Positions 23,562 through 36,344 of a DNA stretch of 64,000 bases are shown piece after piece (within the stretch, counting starts at the first letter, position 1; each line of letters begins with the position of its first letter). Location: the NCBI GenBank assembly GCA_018873245.2, contig JAEMBT020000009.1, positions 12,187,112-12,251,111 of the forward strand, written 5' to 3'. The DNA comes from Archegozetes longisetosus (taxonomy: Eukaryota; Arthropoda; Arachnida; Sarcoptiformes; Trhypochthoniidae). Under the pieces are notes generated by a model. That model saw nothing but the letters and a program-made list of their open reading frames with translations, ran no database searches and had not been told where the DNA came from. A program made the translations under genes and the position numbers.

Positions 23562-23747
23562 TCATTTTTCTTCATAGCATTGAACGCTTGACATATACAA
23601 CAATATAAAAAGAGAAACAAGAAGTACAAAAAAGATACAACAAATACAACCAATAAGACGATCCTTCCGTTGATAGGTTTGATTGTTCTCCAAACGATTC
23701 AATGTTAAGAGTAGTTGTATTGCTATCAAAATGATTAAAGTAATCAA
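23562..23747 (-). CDS. Possible terminal exon of a small membrane protein
   Basis: Minus-strand frame ending with a hydrophobic helix (LIGCICCIFFVLLVSLFILL) ten residues before the stop, preceded by a charged stretch (LNRLENNQTYQRKDR) and another hydrophobic run. This could be a tail-anchored or hairpin membrane protein. An overlapping frame on the same strand is also open, no upstream exon could be joined, and no family is recognised. Confidence 0.2.
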   Translation of the reverse strand: MITLIILIAIQLLLTLNRLENNQTYQRKDRLIGCICCIFFVLLVSLFILLYMSSVQCYEEK

Positions 23748-23790
23748 ATGTTTTTGTTCGATAGAGAAATAGGTTCAAGTTATGAATCAA

Positions 23791-25469
23791 TAGTGATGGG
23801 ATGCGGATCTAGTAATTGTTCTCAAATTGTATAGATTTCAGTAACTATTTGTCACAATCAGTTACGATTGTTGTATCTGTTGTTTTGTAGTTCTCTCAGT
23901 TCTCGAGTTAGTTCAGCAGTTATTTTATCATTTCTAATGCTAGTGTAATTAATGATCTTTTTTTGGTGAACCATATCTTAATTTATCATTTTTAATCATG
24001 AAATACTTCTTCATTGTTGCACGCATATTGAAAATAATTGAAAATTGAGTTCATCTAATCGTTTCAAAAGATAATAGTTTTCAATGAGTTTCAATGTGAA
24101 TTCTGCTTGTTCAACTATCAAAGTAGATTTGATTGCACAGGCCTGTTTCTATAACTATATCTAAAGTGTCTGATATAACTGAAGTTTGTCAGATCTATCA
24201 GTCATATCAATGTTTCACTTAGACTTTTTGTTTCAGTTCTTTAATTGCAGCTCAGTTCCAGACTCTAACCTATTACATATTCAGTATTCAATAAAGATTT
24301 TAATTTTGTTACTTATGTGATAAAATCTGATGATTTTAGGAATTACTGAAGTATTTTTGTTTTTAATGTTTGAAATACGCTGAACAGAAGTGGAAAAGCG
24401 ATCAAACATTTATTAGACTGACCAGATTTTTCCCAACTATTTTATTTAGAATAATCATTGATTATATTTTAACTATATTTTGACTAGATTTGATTGATTT
24501 AAAGAGCTTGAAAACTGAATAATTGAGTCCAAAACTGGACGTTCTGGTCAGCCTAGATATAAGAGTGCTATCTACAACTCAAATAACATTACAGACATCA
24601 GTTTAGCATTGGATCTACCATATACTATTGATTCAACCTTTGTTTAGGAACTGCCATTTTTGAAAATCAAACTTACATTTAGGTCCTTTAGATTTCTCTA
24701 TTCAATTACTAAATTATTTGTGTTATTCATTTTCAAGCAAACTCCCAATTCTCACCTTCGTTTCAACCATTTAAATAATTTATTCTTTTCAACTATTATT
24801 GAGTTGTTTTAAGTGATAAAATTAAAGTTATTGTTATCTTTATCTTGATGATCGAAATGTATTTTTAGTGACAAAACAATACTATCAATAGAATAGACGA
24901 AAAGGCTTCTCAAAAGCCGTATATAAGGAATAAAATCAAAACTTCTTTATCATTGAATTGCGTGGATATATCGAATTAAGTTAGTTATAAATGGTTTATG
25001 CGGGCGTTTTTCTCTAGCATTCTAGAAGTTACAACACATAATTTGTTAATATTATAAAATGTGTTATCGCCAATACTTTCTCAAAATGATAAGAATTTTT
25101 AGATAATTTTCGGAAGTTTTTCGAAAATTTTTCGGAAAAGTTGCAGCAATTTTGGAAAATTATCGGAAATTTCTGGAAAATATTCTGGAACTTTACGGAT
25201 AATTATCGAAAATGATCAGAAAAATGTGAGCACAAAGAACAGTAAAACAACAAAACGTCGACAACAAGTCGATGAATTAAACTAATTGAAATCCCAAAAG
25301 GGAATATTATTTGATGTATAAGATTATTCATAGTAAATATAGTTAAGTCTAGAAAAGTTATATCAGTCATTCATCAGTGAGAACACACCCAAAATGAAGT
25401 ATTATCTTATAGCTAGCATGCAGAGAGTTAGTGTCTTCAGAATAGGTGAATGAGTGTTGTAGGAAAGAG
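23791..25469. other. Intergenic, AT-rich
   Basis: Holds one degenerate two-palindrome repeat at 24538-24602 and an unusual run of TCGGAAAATT/TTTTCGGAAA-like words at 25105-25215. No gene seen. Confidence 0.4.
24538..24602. repeat. Two-palindrome repeat, degenerate single copy
   Basis: GTCAGCC...AGAGTGCTATCT...CAAATAACATTACAGA follows the family consensus in shortened form. Confidence 0.45.
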
Positions 25470-26230
25470 ATGGCTTTAGGATTATGTTCAAAATTCAAAT
25501 ATGTTTTTATGTTTTGTAATACACTTATTATTGGAGTGTCAATTTTCGGATTCATTTGGGGTAATATAAACTATGCTCGTTATTGGCCTGTTAATGGAAG
25601 TTTTATCGGTGGACAACTGGCCACAATTTGTGTGGGTAATAAGCAAAATCAAATAGGAGTTAATATTAGATTCGCTTATAAGTCCTTGCCACTTATCTTC
25701 CTTTTTGAATTTCTTACATGTTGAGAATATTCTCTGACTGGGTATGAGAATATTCTCTCACTGAGTATGAGAATATTCTCTCACTGAGTATGAGAATATT
25801 CCCTCACTGAGTACATTCTATTAGTATATGATAGACGATTGATTGAATGTGATGGAGACCACTAACTGATCTTCGAAGAGTATGACTTTTGTATCTGAAA
25901 AGCTTAACAAAGTTTGAATAGTGGCAAAGACTTATAGGCGAAACTAATAGAATGGAAAATAAGATAAGGTTGAATAATTTGATAGGATTTATAATCTTTG
26001 GTATGTTTGGATTGTATGGTTCATATAAGAATAACTATCATATTGTGTCATCTTATGGAGTGATAGTATTGGTGTCTTTAATATTACGCATTATGACCTG
26101 GCTGTTGGCCTGGTTTCACAGTTATAGACTTAATGTCTGGTATTACATCTACCTCACTATTGAATTGATTCTTCTAATCTTATCAGCCATTGTAATGCGT
26201 GCCATTAAAGTCGATCATTCAGACAACTGA
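25470..26230 (+). CDS. Unrecognised four-helix membrane protein
   Basis: Two exons, 25470-25635 and 25938-26230, joined across a 302-nt GT-AG intron in matching phase, give about 152 residues. Four hydrophobic segments can be seen: near residues 10-31, 65-83, 93-114 and 123-142. A short extracellular-type loop with Tyr, Trp and Asn (NYARYWPVNGSFIGGQ) lies between the first two. The product ends in a charged tail (KVDHSDN). The topology resembles small tetraspan proteins, but there is no CCG or other tetraspanin hallmark, so no family is claimed. The ATG at 25470 was preferred because it is the first in frame. The intron contains a tandem repeat. The clean phase match and codon continuity support a real gene. 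Confidence 0.6.
25722..25813. repeat. 23-bp tandem repeat with GAGAATATTCTC palindrome
   Basis: Four units of about 23 bp inside the intron of the four-helix gene. Every unit carries GAATATTC, the inverted GAA/TTC core of heat-shock elements. Confidence 0.85.
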
Positions 26231-26296
26231 TTTCATTAATCCAACACTATCTCGTTATATTCTAATTGCAACTTTGGTTTATTGTTTGTAAAATTG

Positions 26297-26345
26297 CTGG
26301 TTCTTCAACCTTTTCGGGTCAAGATCCACATCACGTGATTGCCGT
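26297..26345 (+). mobile_element. hAT-like terminal fragment
   Basis: GGTTCTTCAACCTTTTCGGG at 26299 closely resembles a common animal hAT terminus (CAGTGGTTCTCAACCTTTTT type). No second end or target duplication was found. Confidence 0.4.
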
Positions 26346-26892
26346 AATGCTAAACTTTCTGACTTCAGGGCTCACTAGTGGACTGTAATCATTGTATAAA
26401 AGTATAGTTAATTGCCTTTTGGATGTTATGCTTTTATAATTCGTACTTTAATTTGTTATATACTCCGTAAACTAACTACTCCTCACATAAGTAATGATCT
26501 GATGTTGAATTCACTTGATTGTAGCTTTAGTTCTTCTATGCATTTACTGTACCAACTAATTGATCTCATGATAGATTCAAGATTTTAATTACAAACGCTA
26601 GAATTTTCTTGTATTATAAGTCAATTTTTAATAGTAACTCTTGCTTTACATGATATCTTTCTCAATAATTAAATTCAGTCGTTCAGCCATTGGTTCAGTT
26701 GAGGCGCTCAACCATCGATTCACTTCAGTCGCTCATCGTTTCATTAATGATATGTTTAGTTATTTATTGTCATTTAATTAACGTTTATTTACTTTTATAT
26801 TGACTTATGTCGACAACTTGAAACAATAAATATTATTGATGTATAAAACAAGAATTATGATTCTAAATCATTTAATTGTCAAATTCAATGAT

Positions 26893-26917
26893 AGGTTAGG
26901 TTAGGTTAGGTTAGGTT
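26893..26917 (+). repeat. Interstitial (TTAGG)n tract
   Basis: Five uninterrupted units on the plus strand. Confidence 0.85.
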
Positions 26918-28761
26918 GCCATTTTCAAACATACTAAACTTGAAGTCAATTTGAAATCAAATTATAGCTCAGCTTTGCATTGAATCGCTTATCTATTAAT
27001 ATTTTATTAGAACCAATCTAAGCTAGATTTCATGTCTATGAAACAGCACTTCTCTCAATAGTCATTGTTGATCAATCAGATCAATTCCAGATTGTTTTTC
27101 TATCTCTTCAAATATTCATTATCACTACTTCTATCAGTAGTTATGTGACTTATGGTTTTGCAATCGGATCTCGAACTTATTGTAATCTAGAATGATGTAT
27201 TATTAAAGAGACAAGTTTTCAATTACTATATTTCCATTATGCTTTGTTGGACTAGTGGCTTAAATTTCAGGTAAGATTCTAATACCTTGCTGATTAGTTT
27301 AAGTAATTTATAATAGTTAACACTTTAAATCTATCTATAAGCTAACACTTATATCTACAAAATGGTTAGTAAGTAATCAAAACAATTGCTACAATCAAAA
27401 CTGATCATTTCGATTAGAACTTCAAAAATTAGCTATCAAGTTATACTTCAATGATAGAATGTTAGTCTATAAAGTTTGAAATCAGATTCAAAGGTGTCAC
27501 TACAATACTTATTCTATCTCTCTATTTGTTAAACTTATGTTTTGCTGACTCTTCGACTAATACTATTTCATTTTTTCGACTGTTTTAGGTTATTCTCTAC
27601 TAGAAATGAGTTCTAGACTTAAATTCACATTAGAGGAGGCATCAATTCTCGAGTCCTGAGTCTCTATCGATAGGTACCTGAAGTGTCGAAAAATATCTTT
27701 ATCCTGATAATTAAGCCTTAACTAAAAAGAAAATTAAGTCATTTTTAATGTCAGCTAACATTAAAGACTCGATTAGAGACTCATGATTAGAAAATAATGA
27801 TCTGATGAACGGTCGAAAATTTCAGGGTTTATAAGTTTCTAAAATTTACTCTTCAATTGATGATTCACTCAAATTCAAACTTTATATTAAATTTAATTTA
27901 ATTATAATAATCAATATTTCTTTTCAAGATCTATGTCTAAAATACTTTATTAGATTTGAGTCTAAAATATGTGTTCGCAATTTGAGAAGAGTCGAGACTC
28001 AAGTCTCGAGGCAAAAAATAATTTCAAGGCTCGAGAAACTGATTACTCGAAAATACAAATGTTTAGTATACTAAATAAAACTAATTGAACTCCAAACAAC
28101 TCTGACGATAAATCATAAAAATATTTAAATAAAATGATTTATAAGCTGAATAAGTTTATAATATTAATTAGTTTTAAACTAGATTTGAATTTTCTCATAA
28201 ATATATTAATTGATTGAGTTTAAAAAATAATTAAAATCTGAAACTATAGAGATTTAGTAATCTTAAACGTAGAGATCTGTGTATACCGTACATAAGGCAT
28301 AGAAGCAATTAGATTCAGCTTCAATCAAACATAATCTCAATTGAGATCAGATCAGTTAACTTTACATAACATGATTGAAAGTTTGGTTTAAGTAATTTGA
28401 AGCCCATTATTAATGGTGTTCATTTTGAGGGATAAGATTAAGAAAATTAAGGCCAGGCCAGTGGCATATATTTCTAAACATCAAATTATAATAAAATGAT
28501 TGAAAATTCGTAATCTTATCATAAATGATGACGTTATTTTCTAAGCTCTGAAGCGTTCGTGAAGTACAAGTTTGAAAGATGAAATCAGTGATAGTTTAGT
28601 TATTAATCAAGATCGACAATGAGAAATAAAAGGAATAGATCATAATTATTTCACGTTTTCTACCTAGCTATAATTAAATGTTTGAGTTTAATGTTAATAT
28701 AGTGTAATAATAACTAATATGTTATTGATTGCTTTGAAGTACCTAGCACATAAGCATGACT

Positions 28762-28845
28762 TGAAACTGGTAAAAATAAAGAAAAATAAAGAAAAATAAA
28801 ACTAAATAAAGAAAAATAAAACTAAATATAAGATCAAATAAGAAA
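28762..28845. repeat. A-rich tandem repeat
   Basis: Units of GAAAAATAAA and AACTAAATAA alternate. Confidence 0.7.
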
Positions 28846-29190
28846 CAGATACTCGATCAGAGTGTTGTAAAACTCGTGCATCATTTTTCTTGTATTCAAG
28901 GGTTGTTATAAAATATGAGAAAAATATTTAAACAATACATAAAACACAAAATACATAAACAATAAATAAAGTATAAAATACTTAAACAATGAAGAGTGTA
29001 TGAAAAGGGAAGAAAAGAAGAGAAAACAATAGGTAGAAAATGCGCCATCAATTATATATAAAGAATATATAAAGAATTGAAACTGAAGCAGGTGTTTTCA
29101 TAGGTCTCTAGCACGAAGTGACGATTAAGGGGCATTTAATAAATACTTCTATAGTATATTAGTATGATTTCTTGCATGACTTTTTATAAG

Positions 29191-29300
29191 ACTATAACCA
29201 CTATAACCACTATAACCACTACAACCACATCGTATATACTATAGCAGGTGAACCACTCTAACAACTACATCCACTATAACCATTACATTCTCCATAGGCA
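29191..29300. repeat. CACTATAAC tandem repeat
   Basis: Nine- to ten-base units (CACTATAACC/CACTACAACC), partly degenerate. Confidence 0.7.
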
Positions 29301-29853
29301 GGTGCATCACGATCCAACCTTAAACATTACTTTATAATCATATTCTAATTTTCAGTCTTAATCTTAACCTTTTTCTTTTAGCTTTTTCTTACTTTTAACT
29401 TGTTTTTAATTAATCTGTTTCTAGCTTCTGTTACTCTTATATTCGATTTTTTGTTTTTTTATTTTTTGTTTTCAGTTTTTTTTTTTTTTCATTTTTTACA
29501 TTTCATTTTTCAAATTCATATTTAATTTTTTCAATGCATTCTTCGTATTGAAAAGTTATCATAACTAATACCGGATTTTTAGTTTGGATTCTTTAGATCG
29601 AAAAGTGATAGTAAATAACAATTTTGATGCAATTGAAGGTACAAAGTATGCCATAAGTTGGTTTCCTCCACTCTGCTATTAAGGTTATTATCTTATAATT
29701 GCAATTCAAATGTCAAATTCTTTCTTTTCTAATGCCAGATAAACTTCAAATTATTAATTATAGTTATGATGACATTAGAAATTCCAATCAGATTAACAAA
29801 TATTTAATTGCCATCAAAAGTGCAGTGATTTCTCGCTATTTATCTTCAAGTCG

Positions 29854-29923
29854 ATGTTATGCTATGTTATGTTATGTTATGTTACGTTAGATTAGATTAG
29901 GATAGGATAGGATAGGATAGGAT
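29854..29923 (+). repeat. Pentamer array changing from TTATG to GATAG
   Basis: Consecutive pentamers shift from (TTATG)n to GTTAGATTAG and then (GATAG)n, looking like diverged relatives of the TTAGG tracts elsewhere. Confidence 0.75.
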
Positions 29924-30589
29924 TATCAAAAAATACATGAATTAGATTTAGTATTAAATTAAAATCACTATAATAAGATCTAATGCTTTTGTCCATGTTT
30001 GGTCATAGAAGACATCCCGTCGTCTATTTGAACGCAAATGATTGCACTGGCATTAAGTGTTAACATAGAAATAGCATATGATTTGAGTAGTTACCACTAA
30101 AAGTGTTTAGTATATTTTATGCTCTCCAGCCGCATTCTTAATGTACTGTTCAACATGAAATCTCCATTTTATTGCTTCAGTTTTCAATCTAACTTTTGAT
30201 TGATTTTGCCCATAAACCTTTTGCATCTGAATTATAACGACCAAATTATGGCAAAATCCAATTGTATATAAATATTTTGTGCTCATTTCCCATTTCCCAT
30301 AGAAACTGACATTATGTAACATTACGTAACACCAAAATAACAGAATATAATAAGATAAGCAAAAACCACAAAATTAATTTGAAAATTTCATCAAACTTGA
30401 TAGAACTAATAAATTGGGGTTTAATACTATCGAATAATAATTGCTTCAAATTCATTAAACGAAGAATAGTTCATGTCTTCAACCATCCAAGTTAATGGAT
30501 CACTACATGTGTAGTATCTGTCAGATTGATCAGCAATAATTTTTAATACCATCTTAACTTAATGTCCTATATATTAAACAAGTATATGG

Positions 30590-30680
30590 TATACATATCG
30601 TTAAGTCAGTACTACAAAATACTATCTCTTATGCTGTTTCAGTTAGAGATAGCACTTTATAGCATTGAAGCTAAGACATA
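30590..30680. repeat. Two-palindrome repeat, single copy
   Basis: ATACATATCGTTAAGTCAG, then TACTATCTCTTATG, then AGAGATAGCACTTTATAGCA, matching the family in order. Confidence 0.65.
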
Positions 30681-30984
30681 TAAGAGTTGAGTTTCATTGA
30701 TGATGATAAATGTCTGATAGTTGTAGGAGAGCAGAGCAGCACAATTGCAGCCTCTAAGCACTTTGGACTGAGCGATACATTTAATGTTTATTAGCCTTTT
30801 TGGCTTTTACGAACTAATTTATCAATAGTTCATTACTTAGGAGAAAACTGCAAAATAAAACAACAGTTAGTAGGAAACGAAAATACAAGGTGTGCCTTCT
30901 TATAAAGCTTTTAGATGAACCATTAAGTCTTTGCTCGACTTCGATTCCTCTTTACTAGTGTTATTTCACTTTCTACATTTCTTT

Positions 30985-31100
30985 TCAGATTAATTTCGAT
31001 TCTTTTGATTTTGATTTTCTTGATTTTGATTTTGCTTAGTTTTGATTTTGCTTAATTTCGATTTTGCTTAATTTTGATTTCGCTTAATTTTGATCTCGTT
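30985..31100. repeat. TTTTGATTTTGCTTAA tandem repeat
   Basis: Six to seven units of about 15-17 bp. Confidence 0.75.
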
Positions 31101-31620
31101 TTTCAGTACTCTGTTCAATTTGACTTAATTTCAATATTGCTACTCATAATTACACTTAATTAGTCTTGATCGAAATAAGTTACTATCTAATAATTAGAAT
31201 CAGAACTAAAAAGAGATAATCGAAAATCGAAAAAACACTAGTATATTGAAATAGAATAGTTTGATTGTAAGACTTTGTAAAGCTAATAAATAGTATGATT
31301 GCATGGTTGACGAAAGTGAAGCCAATTTGGTCTTCAATACAGTTAATGGCTGTAGTGCTCTGAAAAGGCCATATGATCATTAGGACTTACTCTCACGTTG
31401 ACTGGCTCTCATTTTCGCTTCAACTCTTAGAATTGCTGCTACTTTCTATTTAAAGGCTAATGACATCTCTCACTAACACATTCTCAATTAGACGATATAT
31501 CAGTCGCATATTTCATTTAGCTATTCAATGTATTAAGGAATTTAGTCTATCTATGATTGTATTGATAACATTCTTGTCATTGAAATATATTGAACTTTTT
31601 ATTATTTTTTGGTCTGTCGT

Positions 31621-31623
<3 letters not shown>

Positions 31624-31652
<29 letters not shown>
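31624..31652. repeat. (CT)n microsatellite
   Basis: Perfect dinucleotide run. Confidence 0.95.
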
Positions 31653-31655
<3 letters not shown>

Positions 31656-31914
31656 GATATATAAACTTCTTTTTGTTATTCACATATCGGGTGTGTTTTT
31701 CTAAGTAACTAAGAGGTACTTTTCTCTTTCTCATTGCATTCTTTTGATGGCCAACCAGGCATTATCCCCGACACCACTATCTGATCCGCCGCACGCCAAA
31801 TGCACTTTTATCGGCACATATCCGGTTCATGCTCTTTCTCTCCTTTCCTCATTCGTTCTGAAATATTAAAGCTTTACTCGCATCAGGATATAGAGGATAT
31901 CGTGGGGGGAATGC

Positions 31915-32165
31915 AATACAGCCCTATCTGTAATGTTATTTCAATTAGAAGTAAGACTGTATAGCACTGACCCAACAATCTATAATATTACATATCGTCA
32001 GGTCAGCGCTATAAAGCCCTATCTGTTACGTTGTTTGATTTAGAGATAGGACTGTGTAGCACTGACCCGACAGTCTATAATATTACATATTGTTGGGCGC
32101 TATAAAGGCCTAACTGTATTGTTATATGAATTAGAGATAGAGCTGTATAACACTGAGCTAAAATT
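31915..32165. repeat. Two-palindrome repeat, three tandem units
   Basis: Most regular array of the family. The block GCCCTATCTG recurs at 31921, 32016 and (diverged) 32107, a period of 91-95 bp. Each unit has palindrome A, ending AGAGATAGGACTGT, and palindrome B around TAATATTACATAT. Confidence 0.88.
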
Positions 32166-32539
32166 GCAGGCATTGGCCGCCAGTTACCACTAGAAGGGAA
32201 AATGTGATGCTTTTATCCTTTGCAACTCGTGTGTGTATGCAATTCATGCAATTTATTGTAATATATAATGTCTGATAATCTGGTCAAATAATGAACATAT
32301 AGTTTTGACATATAAGGCATATGAATCGATTGATAAAACAGATAAGCGCTTCATATCTAATAATATTTTTCCATTGCCATTAACTTTCCTTTCCTTTCTA
32401 TAATTGCATTTTCAATTTGTGTCCGTCAAATAGAGGTTATGTGACTCTGGCTATACTTATCGTATTATGATATTGCTGTCTCTCACATAGACTTTGAATA
32501 GGAAACAAATACAATGCACAACTACTTGTACTACTAGCA

Positions 32540-32770
32540 CGCCTGTTGGGATCTCAAGTGCACTGGCACCCCATTTCAAATCTCTCACAAACTTGTATAT
32601 TTTTCAATATGATATCTATTCTAATAACTGTTATAAAATGCATTAAAAATAGATTATAGTTCAAGTCTGAAACTATTACACAATAGGTTTTAATATGAAA
32701 TTTTAAATCAAAATCGATACGATTTAGTTGGACCCCCCACTTGAATCTCTTCGCCACTGAGCTCAACTGT
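32540..32770. repeat. Element with two CCCCAnTT ends, hAT-like
   Basis: CACCCCATTTCAAATCTCTC near 32569 recurs as CCCCCCACTTGAATCTCTTC near 32734; beyond the second copy the opposite strand reads CAGTGGCGAAGAG, a hAT-like tip. Confidence 0.4.
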
Positions 32771-33489
32771 TAGTGCATCATATCATGATAAATATATAGC
32801 CACTTATGGCCTTCAGATGAACATGAAATATATTAAAGCCAGTTTGAATTGGATTTTTCTCAGGACTCATCATTGCCATTAATGGTATGATATCATTCAT
32901 CAGATTGGACTCATTAATAGCTCACACACACGAATGTCCGCAATCCCGATTAATATTGTTATTGGATACTTTAAAATATAAAATACTGTTTATATACATC
33001 TTTTGCAATTCTTTTTATATTAATAGTGAAAATATTTATAATACAATTTACATAATAACTAAAGAAATTGTTTTGCTATTACATACAATCTTTTTAGATA
33101 TACTGAAAACTTAGTTTTGAGTTGACGTAGATTATAGTAACTGAGCTTAGAAGAAGTACAAAATCAAATCAAATTTGACGAGAATCAAAATGAAAAAGAG
33201 AAAAGTGAACTTAAACTGTATATGACATGATATTAAAAGGAAGAAGAAGAAGAAGAAGTGCAAGAAAAAGAAGAGAGAAGAAGAGGAGTTAATTTTAAAA
33301 CCGCGATCTATTTCATGGAAAAGTGATCAATATTTGAAAAGAGATAAATGTGATATTGGTTGGCATGGTTTCCATTAAAGGAAATTGTTAATTTAGTTGT
33401 TGGCTCACAAAAGTTAGATCTCTGTTCAGCTAAATCGGTTTTCATCCGAAAAGATTTACAAGATTCCATGTCGTCTGTACATTCTCTAA

Positions 33490-33725
33490 CTTAGTAATCC
33501 TTTATAGCAACCTGAAGTGATGCGTTGTGATCATATGTTTCCCATCAAACTATAATATCTTCTGATATTAGCAAACTTATGGAATATTCTATAATTAGCA
33601 AACTTATGGAATATTCTATATAACAGTCAAAGCAAATCTAAAATCAAATTAGCAACAAATTCATGCGCATCACATAGAGGTTGACATAGCAACATATCTT
33701 TATTTTGTTGCTACAGATGATTACT
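33490..33725 (+). repeat. Dispersed repeat family 3, copy 1
   Basis: Shares AACTTATGGAATATTC, AGCAACAAATTCATGCGCAT and GTTGACATAGC with copies at 36838-36985 (inverted) and 48660-48845. It includes an internal 27-bp direct duplication at 33568-33618. Confidence 0.75.
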
Positions 33726-34361
33726 AAACTTGAGAGTGTACTCAATTGAGTCATACAAAGTACACGAAATTGAACTGGCAATAAATCAAAAATTTTGATT
33801 CGCTTCATTTAAAGCTAGGCTTTGGTGTGACATAACTGAGATTAAGACCTAAAAGCCAAAAAAGATGATTAGTTGGTATGAGGAAAGAAACAAATTATGA
33901 GATATAAGTTTATGTCAGATATCCTTTTATTAAATGAGATTATATGCAATCAAGTTATGAGAACAATTTTAACGATAGATGAGATAAACAACTAAAGAAT
34001 AGATGAGATGAAGAATTAAAGAATTAAAGAATAGATGAAATAAAAATAATTAAATTGACTATAATTGCGGTGATTAGATGAAAGCATAGTTATTGTTAGG
34101 TGAAGTTAAGAATGCAACTAATTCAGCTAGATGGTAATTAATCTTATAGGATTGATGCTTGCCTTGTGTCTAAACGGCCACAGTGCAAAATCTGTTTTGC
34201 TACTCATCTGTTTTGCTTTAATATCAACCAATCGAAGATGTGTTCCGATGTTATCTTAGAGAACGCTTTTGCACTTTATCAATACAGTACCCGTCCAAAC
34301 CTCTTATATTTATTATAAATCATCAGTAAAACAATATTTTATAACAATCTTCTTCTCTTTT

Positions 34362-34440
34362 ATTCTTATATAAAAACATTTATATATTGTATAAAAACAT
34401 TTATTTATTGCATAAAAACATTTCGTATATTGCACGAAAA
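34362..34440. repeat. TATAAAAACATTT tandem repeat
   Basis: Three units of about 28 bp. Confidence 0.7.
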
Positions 34441-34612
34441 AACTAGAGAGCAATAAAACTAAATTTTTAGCAATACATTACCCCAATCTATAATCCTTTT
34501 AATATACGGAACATCAATTACGGAACATCAATTACTTGAGTTTTTTGATGGGCTCAATACTTACCATCTATATTTTTTACTATTTCAAACTGAAACATGC
34601 AATTTTATCATA

Positions 34613-34757
34613 TAGTCAAGTTGGATATGGTCAACTACACGCTATAATGTACACTCTTTGACAAATTATTTGGTTATCATATCCGATATAGTGAACTTCT
34701 GTTACAATCAACCAATTTCTAGTGCGTTAGACTGTTCGCTATAACGACAAGCGACTG
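34613..34757. mobile_element. pogo/Tigger-like MITE
   Basis: Right end GACAAGCGACTG followed by TA. The interior, read on the minus strand, shares CACTAGAAATTGGTTGATTG and TTCACTATATCGGATAT with other copies. The left end has decayed. Confidence 0.7.
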
Positions 34758-35112
34758 TACAAGCTACGCTATACAAATAATTAGCATTGATTTTTGTCTT
34801 ACAATTGCTCTCATTTGTCATGACTTGTTGCAAGACATGAATTGATTCATTCGTTATTTCTAAAGAAAAGTTAACAACATTTATGATCTAATAAATCATT
34901 TGACAGAACTGTATAGCGTTTTACATATACTGAGATGAAATGAAAGCTTTTAGACGATTATCAAGTTATGTGATTCAACTTGATATATGATTGAATGATA
35001 GGAATGCTATTGTTTAAAATTGATCAATAGTTTTCTCAAACTTCAGCCTAACAGTTAATAACTGGATCTCTATTGTGATGATTGTAAAGAAAAAAAATTG
35101 AATTGTTGAACA

Positions 35113-35210
35113 GTATTTATGGACACGGAAATGGACACAGTATTTATGAACACGGAAATGGACACAGTATTTATGGAGACAGTATTTATGGACACAGAAA
35201 TATTACATTA
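35113..35210. repeat. Tandem repeat (GGACACAGTATTTAT)
   Basis: Alternating GGACACGGAAAT and GGACACAGTATTTAT units. Confidence 0.75.
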
Positions 35211-36091
35211 TAACAACTAGCCACTTCAAATTGAAATCAATTCTGCAAATATGTATTTGAAGTATTTATAGGATTATAACAATTTATAAGACTTAAGCAA
35301 CTTATAGAACTTATAGGATTTGTAGAAACTGATGAAAAAGTGAGTGAAAAGTGAAAAAACGGTTCAAATGAAATGTTATGGTTATTTTCTGGATTTGATC
35401 ATTTTGACGATTGAATGAGAAATATAAGTGTTTTTATGATCCCATCGTAAAGAGTAGTTATTGAAAGCATTCTTAAATCCTAAGTAATAGCATTCCTATG
35501 GGTCCAGTTTTCTAACTTCTAAACCGATATTTTGTCAACATCTCAAACTTCTTAACCGATTTTGATCCACTTGCCTAACTTGAAATGAAATACTTGATAT
35601 TCTAAATAAATGTTTGATGGTAACATAAATTGAAAACAGAATAGTTTGCGAATAAAGTATAAAACTTAATCATTATTATAGTAGTTATCTTAATAGTGAA
35701 GAAATATTTTCATACCATTCCAAAGTGAAAAATCACTTTTTTCCCGGTTATTTCTATATTCATATTCAGTTTTGATTTGATGTGAATTTTCTGAGTCGTA
35801 AAACTGAAAATTACTCAATAGGACTGAAGATTAGGTCTTCCAACCACTGCTATTGATCTTCAAACGTATTATCTGTGAAACAGAAATCCAATAAATTTTG
35901 ATCACACATCACGTGACTTTAGAAAACTGCAAATAGTTTACAACTTAAAAGTTGAAACATTTTTATAAATCGCAAAATATAAGACTAAGATCGATAGATA
36001 TATAAATTTAAGGCACTTTTGGCACTAAATATTTGATTTGAAATAAATAAATAAATAATTCAGTTTCAGAGTCAATAATAAGAGAACGTGT

Positions 36092-36172
36092 TAGGTCTTA
36101 TAGACTTCTTATGAACTTCTTATAGACTTCTTATGAACTTCTTATAGACTTCTTATGATCTTCTTATGGTCT
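36092..36172. repeat. 22-bp tandem repeat
   Basis: Units of TTCTTATGAACTTCTTATAG. Confidence 0.8.
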
Positions 36173-36344
36173 CTTTAATGCATTATCGAATGTGATGACA
36201 TTCTATACCAAAAGCAATCTGTTGTGATTTACGAAAGCATAAATTGCATAAGTTGTTCATATAGTTGTTGGTTCGGAAATAACTATTAAACTTTATGATA
36301 TGACGCTCACTCCTCTCATTCAATACACAAAAGAGTGTATGAAT

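Larger units (their letters stand above)
26346..29190. other. Gene-free AT-rich stretch
   Basis: Contains a TTAGG tract (26893-26917) and an A-rich GAAAAATAAA repeat (28762-28845); otherwise nothing recognised. Confidence 0.4.

Noticed and set aside
32554-32766. 70-codon minus-strand frame
   Set aside because: Spans the duplicated hAT-like ends; repeated FKWG/FEMG words come from the DNA repeat.
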